A stretch of 64,000 bases of DNA from Gossypium raimondii (GCF_025698545.1 NC_068576.1:57200094-57264093); one strand, 5' to 3'; shown: positions 9,465 through 21,989, numbered from the stretch's first letter. Notes: a model not told the origin generated them from the letters alone. Program-made: numbers and translations.

Positions 9465-12279
9465 ATTCAAAATTAATTAATAAAAAACGAAAAGCCACAT
9501 ACATAAAAATATTTAATTAAAATATTATTGATTTTAGTATTTATCATAAAAAATAACATCAGGATTGGATGAGAACAGTGTTTGTATGATATATATTGAA
9601 AAAATGTTAAATAAAACTAAAATTTCTGAAAACATTTGGGACAGCTTTACAACTGTCATTTGTTTTTCCTCAATTCTCTAAATATGCATAATTTAAACTA
9701 ATAAGTTTTTCAAAACAGGTAGGTCTTACTATTATCACATGTAATATAATATATATACACTTTATTTTAGTGGCATTTATAGTTTGATTGGTTGATTTGC
9801 TTAAAATTTTAAGAAATTCAATTAATTTAATTAAGAATAATACAACTATTAGAAAATGTGAATTGAGTTTAAAATATTTTAAAATTTATTTGTGTAGAAA
9901 TTTCAATAATTCCAAGAAATACGCGAAGCCAGGATGTTAATTTTGGGGGCCAAGCTAAAATTAGACGTGTTACGTAATGATCGATTTAAACATATAACCA
10001 ATCCAGCATAACAACCCTTTTGTTTTTATCAAGAATAATTATTTTTAATACTATAAAATTAATGGAGGGGCCAACTTATATTTTTGGGAGGGCCATAGTA
10101 TATCTACAAAGGGCTAAATTGTAAAATATTTAAATATTAGGGGGCCATGGCCCCCCTCGGCCTCTACTAGGCTCCACCTATTTATGGGATTATGATAGAT
10201 CAAAATGTACATATAGAGAAGTTTATGTATTTCAGTTTTTCTACATTTGCGAGATTTTGTCCAGAAAGATAATCCACTTGTACAAACACAAATCGATTTA
10301 GCAACCTATCACTTTTGCAGCTAAAGATTTACATCATTCTCCTTTAAACTTTCCCCTTTAAAACTAAGATGTTAAACCAACACACTTTGTTTACACTCAA
10401 AATGCACTCACAATGATAGAAGTCATAATGAACAAGCAAATGCTAAAATTCTCGATACATAACCTATACAAGTGTTAGGTATAAATACCTTTTTTGTCTT
10501 ACTAATATACTTAAATCAAATACAATCGCTCTCTCCGATAAAATAGTAGCTAAAAAAGCCTATACAATATATATTACTTCAAGCTATTATTAAGATATCC
10601 AATATATATCTTCAAGTTAATTCAATCCAACCGAGAGATTTGATTGCACGATTCAATTTGATGATATATTATTACATGAATCAATAAGTTAGCACACATT
10701 CAAAATATGAATAGAGATTACAATCCAATTATTTTATTTTAATTAAAGTAATAATTAATTTTTTTTTATCACGAATACCAAACAATTAATTATAAAATAT
10801 ATTTGATTCTCGGGGATTTTAAGAGTGGATCTTATACATGTGAAAAGGGTTTTCAAAGAAAGGTATCCCTGATATGGGACACCAATTGAACTAAACAGGA
10901 CCCCATTTATGCAACCTGCCAAAACCATTCAAGTACTATCCCTTCATCAAACAGTACATTTTGCTCATCTCATACTCGTCCTCTCCACTTGTCTGTATCA
11001 TAAACATTCTATTTAATAATATATATATATGTATTGCAGTGGTAGACATCGAATTGTCAATGAATAGTGAATGAACAAGTTTTTTTTTTGTAGGAACAAG
11101 CCAGGAGGTGATGATGAAAGGGTACCCTAATAAACAGTAATCTAATTTGGATTTTTTCGGTACGAAAAGTTAAGAGGCAAAGAATTGAGCAGTGGAAATG
11201 TCAAATAAACACAGTGTAGCTCTACAGGATTAAGAAAAGAAAAGAAAACAAAAAAAAGTAAATATGTCAATTTAGTTTTGATTTCATAAAATAAATCCTC
11301 AACATTTATATATTGTGTAATTTGGTCTCTCTTTTTTGTACAATTTTACTTTTATTTGAGACATTGAATGTTAATTTTAAAATAACGAGAAAAGATGAAA
11401 ATTATTATATTGAATTTTTGGTTGTTTCATTTTTATATATTTCGATGAAATTTAGTTATAGATTTTTCTTTTGAAAAACTTTTTAATTGAAAAGGTCATA
11501 AAGAAAATTGAAATTGAAAAAAAGGACCAAATTATACCATGTATAAACGTTGAAGGTTAATTTTTTCTAAATCAAGATTAAATTAACACAATGTATAAAT
11601 ATTAAGATTAAATAATAAAGGCAAAGAAAAGGAGTTGGCAAGACCAGAAATTTACTGCTTTTTGTCCCTCAAAATTCATAAAATTTTACATATATAGTAA
11701 AATTATAATTTACTCCCGAAATGTTAAAATTTTAATTTATTCATTTTAAAACCACAAAGATATGATTCAATAAAATAAAATTATATTTTACTTCTCATAA
11801 AAATATATACTTTAATCTCGACTCTCCTAAAATAATTTTAACTTTATCCTTAAAAGTTAAAATTATTATTATCAACATATAATTTTTCCGTAAGTTACTG
11901 AATGGTTGGTGATAAAAAAAATTAAAAATTATTTTATAATTGAAAAATGTAAAAAAACAATAGTTAAGCAATTAAAAAAAAAGTGTACGATCAGGTTTTC
12001 CCATTACTCGAGAAAGCTCTACTTTGAAATGTTCCTTTCGTTTGCGCAGGCGAAAGGGAAAGTGAAAACCTACTTTTTCAACGAGTGTGTTTCTGTGTAA
12101 AATATATCTGACTGATAAGTGATAACACCCTTTGATTTATTATTATTATTATTATCAGCATATAGGCATGCATGGGTCATTCCAAAAATGGGGACTATCT
12201 TTGTTACCAGATAGTACCTACAGTGACCTTCTCTCTCTCTCTCTCTCTCACTTCACTTCACTTTTTTTGGTTTACAAAT
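9465..12279. other. Intergenic DNA upstream of the KNATM-type gene
   Basis: No gene seen. A worn repeat with G/C-rich ends lies at about 9935-10190 (ggggccatggcccccctcgg). A less AT-rich stretch at 10850-11160 lacks a coding frame and could hold upstream control elements. A (CT)n run near 12231-12248 sits just before the start codon and is typical of a plant 5' leader. Confidence 0.35.
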
Positions 12280-12339
12280 ATGGCAAAACTATTTAGTTGT
12301 TGTAGGCTCTGCAAAAGAAAGTGGAAAAATGGAGGCTAA
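12280..12339 (+). promoter_or_regulatory. Overlapping upstream ORF of the KNATM-type gene (19 codons)
   Basis: ATG at 12280 opens a 19-codon frame (MAKLFSCCRLCKRKWKNGG) that stops at 12337-12339. The stop lies 11 bases past the first base of the main ATG at 12329 and in another frame. If transcription starts upstream of 12280, ribosomes that use this ATG would miss the main start, so it should lower translation. The (CT)n leader-like tract upstream makes inclusion in the mRNA likely but not certain. Confidence 0.5.
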
Positions 12340-14054
12340 TAAGAACAATAATGTTGGAGTAAATCATCATCATCATCACAAGGAAGAAGAAGATGATGAT
12401 GAGCTTCTCAAGACCAGGATTTCAAGCCATCCTTTGTATGAGAGGCTCGTTGAGAATCACCTCAATTGCTTAAAGGTTCTTTTGATCTCTCTCACAACCC
12501 TTTAATGGCTTTAAACTATGGATGTAGCCAGTTTTGCATTGCTTGTTGTAGGATATCCTAAGTACTCATTGTTAATTTTTATGATAAAATTGGGATTTGG
12601 GGTTTCAGAACTTTACACATGCTTAAGTAATGATGGTACCCAGTTCTCCAACCCTTAAATCGCAGTCACTTTCACACTCACGTCTTTGTTGTTGTAACAG
12701 CAATGGTAATAGTGTTAACTTTTAGGGCAAATCAATGTGAAAGTTATATATTTGAAAGAGTAGTGCATATTTTTAGGGTATGCTTTAACATACATTATTC
12801 TTATAAAGTGGAATATGTATATTGTTTATCTATATATAGAAGTCGGCAAGTTGAGTAAATTTTTATTGATTTGGTCAGGTTGGAGGCATTGGAGATAGAG
12901 GCAGAAATAATAGCAAGAGCAACCAAAGGAAAGCTGAGCATAGTATTAGTACTAAGATTAATCCATGTTGTAGCAGCATGCAGCTGAATCAATCAGAGTT
13001 AGACCTCTTTATGGTACATATATACATATTATAAGTTTGCTTGGTCACCTAAATATATTGATTACAAGAAAAAGGATTGATTTTGATATAGGTTTTCAAG
13101 CCTTTTGTTTAAGTTTTTATGTTTTAAGTGGTGGTAAAAGATTTTTTTAAAATTTAATTAAAATTGCGTTTAAATCCACATCTTTTTAATTGTTGTAATA
13201 GCATCCTTATAAAAAAATGTTAGAAAAATGTTGGAGTTAAGTAAATTTTAAAGTTTGAATTTTAATATATACATACAAAACATAACTCGATTAATTTATA
13301 CAATATTTGATAAGTTTGATATCATAATTTGTCTAAAAAAATGCTACCCTAGCTAGACATAAAGGATATAATATTTAATCTTTATATCAATTTAGTTATT
13401 ATTGGTATAACCATTGCTAATTTAGCATATATATATTTAAGAACCCTAACTTGAAGAATATTTGCTATATGAATGATGATAGCGTCTTAAATTTCTATTT
13501 TTAGGTAGTTTGCCATAAATTTTAAGCTATGAAATCAATTTAGATTTTTTTTTTTGACACTAAAGGGTGGGTTTGGATGGACGATTGTGTGCGGTGCGTT
13601 TAGCTTACTTTTTGTCTTACGCTACAGTATCGTTACGGTATCTAATCTCACCGCCACTGCTGTTTTTACACTAACCGCAGGTGAACGCAACGCCCATCCA
13701 AAACTCGCCCTAAGATATCTTTTGTAACTGTTTTACGTTGACATGACATGCATACAGGAAGGATATTGCTCGGCACTGAGCAAGCTAAAGGAAGCCATGG
13801 AAGAACCTCAGCAGCAAACAATAGCTTTCATCAACGGCATGCATTCTCAACTCAGGGACCTCGCTAGGCCCACTCACCTCTCACCTGATGTTTTTCTTGT
13901 ATGTTGTTACCATAATAATTTAAACAAAATACCCATATGGAAGATAATTAATGATTGTTAACAAAAATTAAATTAAATTACTAAAAGTTTACCATCTTAT
14001 TTGGAACTTGTGCAGCAAGAAACAGCCAGGAATAATTCAAAGTACGTGGATTAA
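12329..14054 (+). CDS. KNATM: KNATM-type KNOX protein lacking a homeodomain, 153 aa
   Basis: Four exons join in frame: 12329-12475, 12879-13013, 13758-13898, 14016-14054. The protein has an Asn/His-rich then acidic N-terminus and a KNOX1 block (ELLKTRISSHPLYERLVENH, residues 25-44). After a variable linker comes a KNOX2 block (ELDLFMEGYCSALSKLKEAM and EEPQQQTIAFINGMHSQL, about residues 87-125). It ends 28 residues later with no ELK or homeodomain. In Arabidopsis, KNATM is a KNOX without DNA-binding domain that dimerises through MEINOX with BELL proteins and affects leaf proximal-distal and axial patterning; I infer the same role here. A tiny last exon encodes only 12 residues. Intron 2 carries a small transposon-like insert (13562-13713). 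An overlapping uORF precedes the start. Confidence 0.85.
13562..13713. mobile_element. Short MITE in KNATM intron 2
   Basis: About 150 bp with matching inverted ends (agggtgggtttggatgg on the left, ccatccaaaactcgccct on the right). The interior is much more GC-rich than the intron around it. TAA stands on each side (tactcaa is absent; left taaaggg, right ccctaag), which could be a PIF/Harbinger-type three-base target duplication. It lies wholly within the intron, so the coding frame is unaffected. Confidence 0.65.
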
Positions 14055-14777
14055 TGCTGCAAAAGTTGTGACAATTGGGTACCTGAAAAATGACTAAACT
14101 TGAAGAAGCCATTGCAGCCAACCAAACCCCTCCTGCTTCAACAATCCCTCTCTAACATCATTATCCAAAACTTTGTAACCTAAGCTTATTATTTATATAT
14201 GTGATGCTTGAGTTCTTATTTCCTTGATATATGTTATGTTGCATTGGAAGATAGTTAAGCGTATATATAAATCGATGTGCTGGCGGTGCAACTACAATCT
14301 ATAGCACTTTTCATATCTATCTAGTCTAGTAATGGTTCTGGTTGTTAAGGTTGGTGCGTATCATTTCAATAATAAATCGGTGTAATTAGTTCTTTCTTTT
14401 GTACTAGTTACATTGATATGTTCTGCCCGATTTTGATCTCATCGTTATATTGTGTATTAGTTCGCATATGAATATTTTATATATGAAATTGATTTAATAT
14501 CATAAATTTAATATTTTTTAAGTATTTATATATACATATATTAAAAGACCATCTCAAGCCAACGCTTCTTGATCACACCAACAATTGGAGATGAATTCCA
14601 TTGTAAATGAAAATCCAAAACATTATTAGGAAATACCCAAATAAGGTTCCACCAAAGAGACCAACACATTGGGCAAACAACAAATTATTACAACATTAAA
14701 AATGGGCAAGGTTGAGGATCTGAATGTTGGGAGCTTAATACTCGTCAGATCCAATGAGATCCCTCCCAATTTTTTTT
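14055..14777. other. 3' flank of the KNATM-type gene
   Basis: Contains the 3' UTR and downstream DNA; no second gene is visible. AT-rich, with a short worn repeat near 14550-14750. Confidence 0.3.
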
Positions 14778-15568
14778 GGGTAAACTACATCCATGGCCAC
14801 TTTTGTTTACCTTAGGTTACGTTTTAGTTACTTATGTTTGAAATGTTACGTTTTAGTCATTTACGTTATCATGTTGTAACATTTTAGTCACTGAGCCATT
14901 AATCGTCGTTAATGGTGTAACAGTAAGCTGACGTGGCACGTTAAATCATCATTTCAAACAAAATTTTAGGTTAAATTATACAATTGATCCCCATATTTTT
15001 TTCGTTTTAAGTAATTTAATTTTTTTCTTTTATGTTCTTTAAACTTTCCTCTTTTTTTCCATTCTCTTTTGTTTCTCCCTCTGTTTTCATACCTTTCCCA
15101 TTTCTTTTAACATATTAGGAAGTCGAATTGGCAATGAAAAAAGAAGTAGGAAGTCAACTGTCATCATTTACCTATAACCAAAACCCATAAACCCATACCA
15201 TGCTTCTTTCTTCACTACCAATTCAACTTCCTAGTATGTTAAAAGAAATAAAGAAGGTAGAAAAACAGAGGGAGAAGCAGAAGAGAATGGAAAAAAAAGA
15301 AAGAAAGTTAAAAGAACATAAAAGAATTAAATTGCTCAAAACGAAAAATTATGGGGACCAATTGTATAATTTAACCTAAAGTTTTTGTTTGAAATGATGA
15401 TTTAACGTGCCACATCAGCTTACCATTACACCATTAACGTCAATTAACGGCTCAGTGACTAAAATGTTACAAGACGATAACGTAAGTGACTAAAACGTAA
15501 CATTTCAAACATAAGTGACTGAAATGTAACCTAAGGTAAACAAAAGTGACCATGGGTGTAATTTACCC
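14778..15568. mobile_element. Near-complete fold-back element with arms of about 370 bp
   Basis: The left arm starts gggtaaactacatccatgg. The right arm ends in its reverse complement (ccatgggtgtaatttaccc). The match continues inward through several recognisable blocks, such as aacgtgccacatcagctta against taagctgacgtggcacgtt, to a loop near 15150-15210. Runs of 8 and 9 T flank the ends and may be the target-site duplication, which would fit a Mutator-like element. There is no coding capacity, so it is non-autonomous. A shorter relative lies at 20087-20426. Confidence 0.75.
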
Positions 15569-16804
15569 TTTTTTTTTAAATTTCTTTTTAGACCCTTAAA
15601 ATTTTTAGTTAGACCCCAAAAAAGATTTTTGGCAATTCTCCTTAAGCTTTTTAAATTTTCTAAAAATTTTAATATAACCTACCAAAACTTTTAAACATTC
15701 TCATTAAATCTTTTAATTTTTAAAATTTTTAGTTAAATCCTCTAAATCTTAACGTAACGATCTGCCTTTGATCTCAATATATATTATAAACAAACATTTT
15801 TTTATTTAAGCCCATTAATTGTTTGGGTCTAATATTTTGGCTAAATCATATTTAATCTCGAACTAAACTTGAACATGAACGAATAATTTAACTCTTAAAT
15901 AAATTCAATTGTACGATATTTTTATTTTATTTTTAAAATACCGACGCTTTCTATAAGTAACAAAAAAAATTCAAATGGATAAGTATCGAAGATATGCATT
16001 GATACGCCAATTGTTTGATTGTGGACTTAACTAATAAGTTATGAAAATGACCCTCTTTAAAAAGGAGGAAAAGAGTGCAACATGAAGGGTTAAAATTTCC
16101 TATTAGTCCCTATATTCTATATAAGTTATAGATTTCATTTTATACTTTGATTTCATCATTTTAGTATTATGGTTGCTCCTTGTTTTCACATAATATTAAC
16201 ATATAACTCATGTTATTTTAGCTACTAGATTTAATCATTATTATTGAAGTCAATATTAAATTTTTAAAATTCCAAAAATATAAAAACTAAAAAATATCAA
16301 AATAAAGAACATGACCTAATGAATTTAATGGATATCGTTTAGTTGGAGATTGGAATATTAGATTTTCAACTAAAATTGACATTCAAAAATTAATAACAAA
16401 ATTAAACCAAAAATAAAACATGACGTAAGGTGGGACGTCATTGATTGAACAAATGAGTGACGAGTGTAGATGGGTTCGGCTTGCCTTCCAAGTTGCCAAC
16501 TAAATTTAATTGGGTAAGTTGGTACACTACTATCACTAATAGCTCGGCTTGGCTTGCAGCTGGTGCATGCATCTTTCCGGCTTTCTTTTCAATTTCTTTG
16601 CATTATGTGAACCTCTCAAGAAACATCCATTTTTAAGTCATTGTCATATTTATTTATTTATTTATTTTTATATTTTACTTTTATTAATTTTAAATTCAAA
16701 TGGCAACGCTCCACTTTGCCCCTGTCACTATCATTCTACATGTTTTTCTGTTTATCACTTACTTGGAAATGGGAATCTCCAACCCACCATCCTTTATTTC
16801 TTTT
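15569..16804. other. Intergenic DNA without a recognisable gene
   Basis: AT-rich. The stretch at 16549-16872 stays open in one frame, but the peptide is low-complexity Phe/Leu/Tyr text without family resemblance, so I do not call a gene. Confidence 0.3.
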
Positions 16805-17500
16805 GGTTTAATTATAATTTTAGTCCTTTTACTATGTTACAATTTAAAATCAATCTATTTACTTTGATTTAGGTACAGTATCGTAGCCTTGTTGTTTTTA
16901 TAATGTTATTAGTAGGTATGATTTGATAAAATCGTCAATTGTTGCTCTTAAAGTGATGGCGTGAAACTTTTTTTAAATGACAATCTCGTGTGTTTGGTTA
17001 CAATGTAAAATTTATTTTGATAAGAGGTGAAACCAAGGGAGAAGAAAAGACTTTTATTTAGTCCCTTCTAAAATGATGAAGTCATAAGTTAATACATGGT
17101 AAAATTACATTTTAATTAACTTCCAGAACTTATAATTCAATTTCAGCTACCCTAATAAAAATTCTAGCTTCACCTCTAATTTTGATAAAAGGAGTGGTAT
17201 GAGTGTATAAGTATTGAATCTAAAATTTGTAAATGGAAGTCGTTTGCCATTAGATCACGTGTTCAATTGACAAAATGTAAATATATCATTAGTTAAACAT
17301 GATTGATTGGATTTCACATGACTCCAGTTATGTGACCAAATAATAGCACGAAAAATCTACATCATCAATTTAATCATAGCAATTAATGGCATCATCAGTT
17401 TGGACCTCCTAGTAAAGATATAAGATTATGTCAAATTAAAGTAAATTGATTAAATCGCAGATTATAGCATAATAAAAGGACTAAAATCAGAATTAAACCT
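16805..17500. mobile_element. Non-autonomous element with about 70-bp inverted ends
   Basis: The left end, ggtttaattataattttagt, is matched at the right by actaaaatcagaattaaacc. The match extends through cctttta, then a looser block ending atcaatctatttactttgat against its complement. The interior, about 550 bp, encodes nothing. The family is not certain. Confidence 0.6.
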
Positions 17501-17874
17501 GTTTTATATGTTTCAGCAGCCTACGGGTCTTGGATTATTACAACAAAATGCTAAACACCTTGAACCATAATAACTTCACGATGTAATATGTTTAAATAAT
17601 AGTTTTCCCCGTGCTGCTTCCTTTGTTATTTTCCATATCTTTCTGAACAAGGTTGGCAACATTTACATTTCAAATTAAAAGATGTAGATATTTAAAATTT
17701 ATTTAGTTAATATGTATGATTGGATAATAAAAAAATTTATATTTATATTTATCAATCATTATTATTTTTGGAGTTGTAAATTATAATTATGCGAGAAGTT
17801 ATATTCAAAATATATTAAAATTTTAAAACGTAAAATTTAAAAATTTTCACTTGGTTTCATGAATTATAGTAATT

Positions 17875-18005
17875 ATTTTAAAAAATTGGATTATGTACTA
17901 AAATATATGTGTATATGTAATCGTTTGATTATTCATCAATCACATCAATTTTTAACAGTAAAAATAAATGATATTTTAATAAAAATAATTAATTAATTTT
18001 ACTGG
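17875..18005. repeat. Worn fragment of the dispersed 330-bp MITE family
   Basis: Carries the family block gattattcatcaatcacatcaatttttaacagtaaaaataaatgat also seen near 31750-31800, 39090-39130 and 56470-56520. Both ends are lost. It lies downstream of the first MAPKK gene. Confidence 0.45.
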
Positions 18006-18268
18006 ACAATATCTTGTTGTCATGAAATTTCAAAAATAGGTAAAAGAAAATATAAAAATAATTTGGGAAATTATCTGATAAAATTTCAATGTAAAATGAA
18101 TCTAATTTTGAGATTACATCATGGAACAGCAAATTGATTGCCGCATGAAAAGGCAAAAGAATATACAAATGCAAAGCAAAAAGGGAAAAGTAAGATCCAA
18201 ATCCAGATTAATTCCTGTCTCTACAAAAAAAGGGTATCCGGATTTTAGATCGGATCGGGTCGGTCGGT

Positions 18269-19240
18269 TCAGTTGTCGGCTGACGCCGGCGATGGATGTT
18301 TAATCAGAAATGGATGATTCAAAAGCTGAGAAGCTGTCCATCTTTTACTAGATTCCTTTTGCAAACAACACTCCATGAAATTTCTGAACTCATCGGAAGC
18401 ACCCGGCGGCAAAGACGGTGGATCGCCGAAACATATGGCGCACATAAGTGTAGCCCAATCGGGTCTTTGACCGGCCTGTAGAAACGGGAAGTGACCCACG
18501 TAAAGTTCCATTAAAGTTAACCCCAAACTCCATATATCACCAAGGAAGCCGTCGTAGTTACCACCGTTAGCGTCGGGATCGAACCGCTCCGGACTCATAT
18601 AAGCACAAGTTCCGACGTACGAATTACACGCTTCCAGCGTCCGAGTCATCATCTTGCTAACTCCGAAATCGGCGATTTTGACTTCCATCTTCTTGTTGAC
18701 CAATAAATTCGACGGCTTAAGATCACGGTGAATGATTTTATGTGCATGCAAATAGCTTAATCCTTTTAGAATCTGTCTTGTTATATGAGCAAGTTCAAGC
18801 TCCGTGAAAGTGCCTTTATTACGAAGAAGGGTATCTAAAGTGCCGGCGTCCATATGCTCCATTAAAATCGCCACGTCGCCGGAAGGTTTCTCGTACGTTT
18901 CGTAACAACGAACTATGTAAGGTGAATCAGTCTTTCGTAAAATATCCATTTCCCTGAAAACTTGACGGCGAACAGTCTGGTCACCGTCGCCGTACACGAC
19001 TTTCAAAGCGTAAATCTTGAAAGTACGTTTATGTTGGACTTTGTACACTGTTCCGCCGTTTCCGTGACCGAGAACTTCGAGTCTTTCGAGCTCGGTGGCG
19101 GGAATGGTGACCGAAGAAGCAGCGACGGCGGTGGCTGTGGAGGAAAGAGGGAGTGGGAGAGGGAAACGAGGGCGGCGATCGGAAACGTCCGGTAACGGAA
19201 GACGGAGATTAAGCTGGCGTCGTTCACGAACTAAGGCCAT
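18269..19240 (-). CDS. MKK9: MAP kinase kinase, group D (MKK7/MKK9 type), 323 aa
   Basis: Dual-specificity kinase that phosphorylates MAP kinases in stress, ethylene and immune signalling, in cytosol and nucleus. Intronless, as group D plant MKKs are. The start is at MALVRERRQLNL; a further 51-residue upstream extension in frame is low-complexity leader and is not used. Visible parts: an N-terminal MAPK docking stretch (RERRQLNLRLPLP), Gly-rich loop GHGNGGTVYKV (58-68), lysine K80, HRDLKPSN (171-178), DFG (191-193), activation-loop sites T201 and S207 in the plant T-x5-S spacing, and SPERF. All catalytic residues are present, so it should be active. Length suits the family (about 310). A second copy lies 5.5 kb away in the same orientation. 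MKK7 versus MKK9 cannot be settled by eye. Confidence 0.9.
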   Translation of the reverse strand: MALVRERRQLNLRLPLPDVSDRRPRFPLPLPLSSTATAVAASSVTIPATELERLEVLGHGNGGTVYKVQHKRTFKIYALKVVYGDGDQTVRRQVFREMDILRKTDSPYIVRCYETYEKPSGDVAILMEHMDAGTLDTLLRNKGTFTELELAHITRQILKGLSYLHAHKIIHRDLKPSNLLVNKKMEVKIADFGVSKMMTRTLEACNSYVGTCAYMSPERFDPDANGGNYDGFLGDIWSLGLTLMELYVGHFPFLQAGQRPDWATLMCAICFGDPPSLPPGASDEFRNFMECCLQKESSKRWTASQLLNHPFLIKHPSPASADN

Positions 19241-20086
19241 GTGAAGGAAAAAGATGAGAGCTTTGGGAGAAAATAAGGATGTAATTGAAGGGAAAATAAA
19301 AAAGGAAGTAAGTTTATATAAGTAAAAAAAAAGTGAAGTGATAGGTCGGCTAAAAGGAAGGTGTGAGGATAGTGGGCGGAACTGGGCTCCCATATTTTAA
19401 TTTATGAACTAATGGTTGGCCATTTTATTTATATTTTCTAATATTTATTTATTTTAGAGTTTATAGACATCATTTGTAATTACAATGTCTTTATATATTA
19501 GATTAAAAATTTTAGTTTTAAAAACTAGTACATCTCACATGTAACTGTATGGTTATTTTATCAATCAAGTCAATGTTTAGTAGTATAAATAGAGAAATTT
19601 TAAATAAAAATGATTAATTTATTTTTGATGCAACGTACATTTATGATATTTTGAAGTTTCTAATCCTATTATATATTTGTTTGATTCATCGTCTATTGTG
19701 CATTGGACTAGTTGGATTCTAAAACGTAGTTGCTGTATTTATATATGTATTACTTTATTTGTAATAATAAAACTTTGAAAAATAAAAAATTAGAATATAA
19801 TAAAACAAAAACCCAAATATAATAATTATATATGATAAAATTAGAAGAAAATATTAACCTTTTAACTTTTAGCAAAAATACCTCGTTAACTTAAAAATAA
19901 TTTTCTATTAGTGGGGCAGGGAGTTGTTGAATTTCTTTATATTTTTGCATGTGACTTAAATGACTAAAGTATTCTATGGAAAATGAATTACCTTTTGATC
20001 AAGCAAATGACTTTATACTCAAGTTTGGTACTTTCGTATCTCTTCATTCTTTCCTTTCCTTTTCTTCTAAATCATAAAAAAAAAAA
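19241..20086. other. MAPKK upstream flank with a MITE fragment
   Basis: Probable promoter of the first MAPKK nearest 19240. A worn piece of the dispersed 330-bp MITE family lies near 19525-19640 (tttatcaatcaagtcaatgtttagtag). No gene. Confidence 0.35.
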
Positions 20087-20426
20087 GGTAAACTACAAAA
20101 ATAATCACTTTTGTTTCATTTTGTTACGAAGTGGTCACTCTACCGTTAAGCTTCATTATCTCCCTAATTGTGGTCCTACGTGGCAATCCAAATTAAATTT
20201 AATTAATTAAAAACTTATTTTCATGCCAACTTAACATTTAAGTTGGCATTTAAAACCCATTTGGACTACCATGTAAAACTTTCGTTAGGGAGATAATGGA
20301 GTTTAACGGTAGAGTGACCACTTCGTAACAAAACGATAACATAAGTGTTTAAAACGTAACATTTCAAAAATAAGTGACTAAAATGTAATCTGAGGCAAAC
20401 AAAACTAACTATTTTTGTAATTTACC
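20087..20426. mobile_element. Smaller fold-back element related to 14778-15568
   Basis: Starts ggtaaactacaaaaataatc and ends with the inverted form ctatttttgtaatttacc. The block cactctaccgttaagctt is matched by gtttaacggtagagtg on the right. The right arm shares gtaacatttcaaaaataagtgac with the larger element at 14.8 kb. About 340 bp, no coding capacity. Confidence 0.65.
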
Positions 20427-21989
20427 TAAAATTTATTTTATTTTATTTTATTTAAGTAAACTTCTATTTTTTAACTTTTAATTTACGCTCAAAGAAGTAT
20501 TTCATATATAATTTTTTAAATAAATGTTAATGTAAATTAAAATTTATTTAAAATAAAAATCGATACTTTTTAAAAAAATAGTTTTTCAAGTACCACAATA
20601 TTGTAGGGTTTATTTTAAAAGGTGGAATTGTTGAAAAATATTGCAAGTAATTAAAAAAATTAAAAATTCAGTTTTATAGATAATCTTAAGTGTAAAGAAT
20701 TAATTTAATTTTTAATTAAAAAGTGCATTAGGTAATTAGGAAAATGGGTGGGATACAGGTCATACAATTATGGATATTGCATTAGGTTTTTTATTAATTA
20801 ATCATAATCTTAAAGTGCTTAACAGTTTTAGGAAAATCCTTGGAGGAGTCACTTGGTAAGGCATATTCTAGAAATGCTCCATAAATTAATATATAAACTA
20901 AAGGGAATGGTTGTAGCTTCATTTTCATAGGCATTCTTTAAATATACATGCACAAACTTGAAATAAATAAATATATTTTTCTTATATTTAAATGCATGAT
21001 TAAATTAGTATTCCAAGACATTAATATTTAAAAAATAAAAGATTCTCGAGATAAATTATAAAATAAAATTTATCTATTTATACCATATATATATATATAT
21101 ATATATATAAATGTTTGGTTGAATTTGTATCACAATTAAGATAACCATTCAATTAAAGAAATAATTTATAACACGGAAATGATAAAATTATTTTAAAATC
21201 TCTTTAGAAATTTGGATAACAAGAACTTCTACCATGTGTCAAGCAATTAATGATTTTAATTTTAAATTGAAAATATTAAAAATCCTATCATATGCGTATG
21301 TACGTAGAAATTACTGATTTAAAATATATATATGTGTTTAAAATAACATAAAATAAACAATGAAACGTAAAAATTGTGTATATTAAAGAATGTATAAAAA
21401 GTATTTAAGCAAAGTTTGGATTGAGTAATAAATTTAAGATTTTACCAATTCAATTGTCATGATTCAAACTCACAATATGCATATTTTTATTGTTTTTGTT
21501 CAAATAAAAGACTAAAATACATTTGAATAATATGACTTATTTTTAACCCGAATAACCCGTGACACCAAATCAATCAAGGGTTTTATTAATAGTTGTATAG
21601 ATATGCAATTGGTGGAGTTAGTAAATTGTGCATATATTAAAAATATTAAAAGAAAAGTTTTGGTTGAATGGTAAATTTAATATTTCACCAATCCAATTGG
21701 CGAGTTCAAATCCTTGTATGTATATTCTTATTGATTTACTAAAATACTCTTAAATAATAAGACTTAATTTAATTATAGACGGAAATTTTATAATTTCCTA
21801 AGCGAGTTGATACACAATTAATCCGAACACCGAATTTTAATAATAACATAGATTTTCATTGATTTATATTTTCTTAATTAACTATATATGCATATTTAAA
21901 TGTCACTACTCTCACATTACATAAAGCAAAGTTACTATTAATTTCAAAATGGACTTAAATGGCAAAATTCAAAAGGAAAGTTTTGACAC
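20427..21989. other. Intergenic DNA with worn direct repeats
   Basis: AT-rich with a (TA)n run at about 21085-21108. Two related pieces about 230 bases apart (near 21415-21540 and 21655-21770) share the pattern ttggttgaatggtaaattta ... accaatccaattg ... gagttcaaatcc. That arrangement is like box A and box B of a tRNA-derived SINE. No gene. Confidence 0.35.

Noticed and set aside
16549-16872. Open frame of 107 codons
   Set aside because: Low-complexity hydrophobic text running into a MITE end, with no family resemblance or splice partner.
19241-19393. 51-residue N-terminal extension of the first MAPKK
   Set aside because: The extension is Phe/Ser/Leu-rich leader text unlike any kinase N-terminus; the paralogue starts at the same MA-VR position, and the docking motif follows directly after the second Met.
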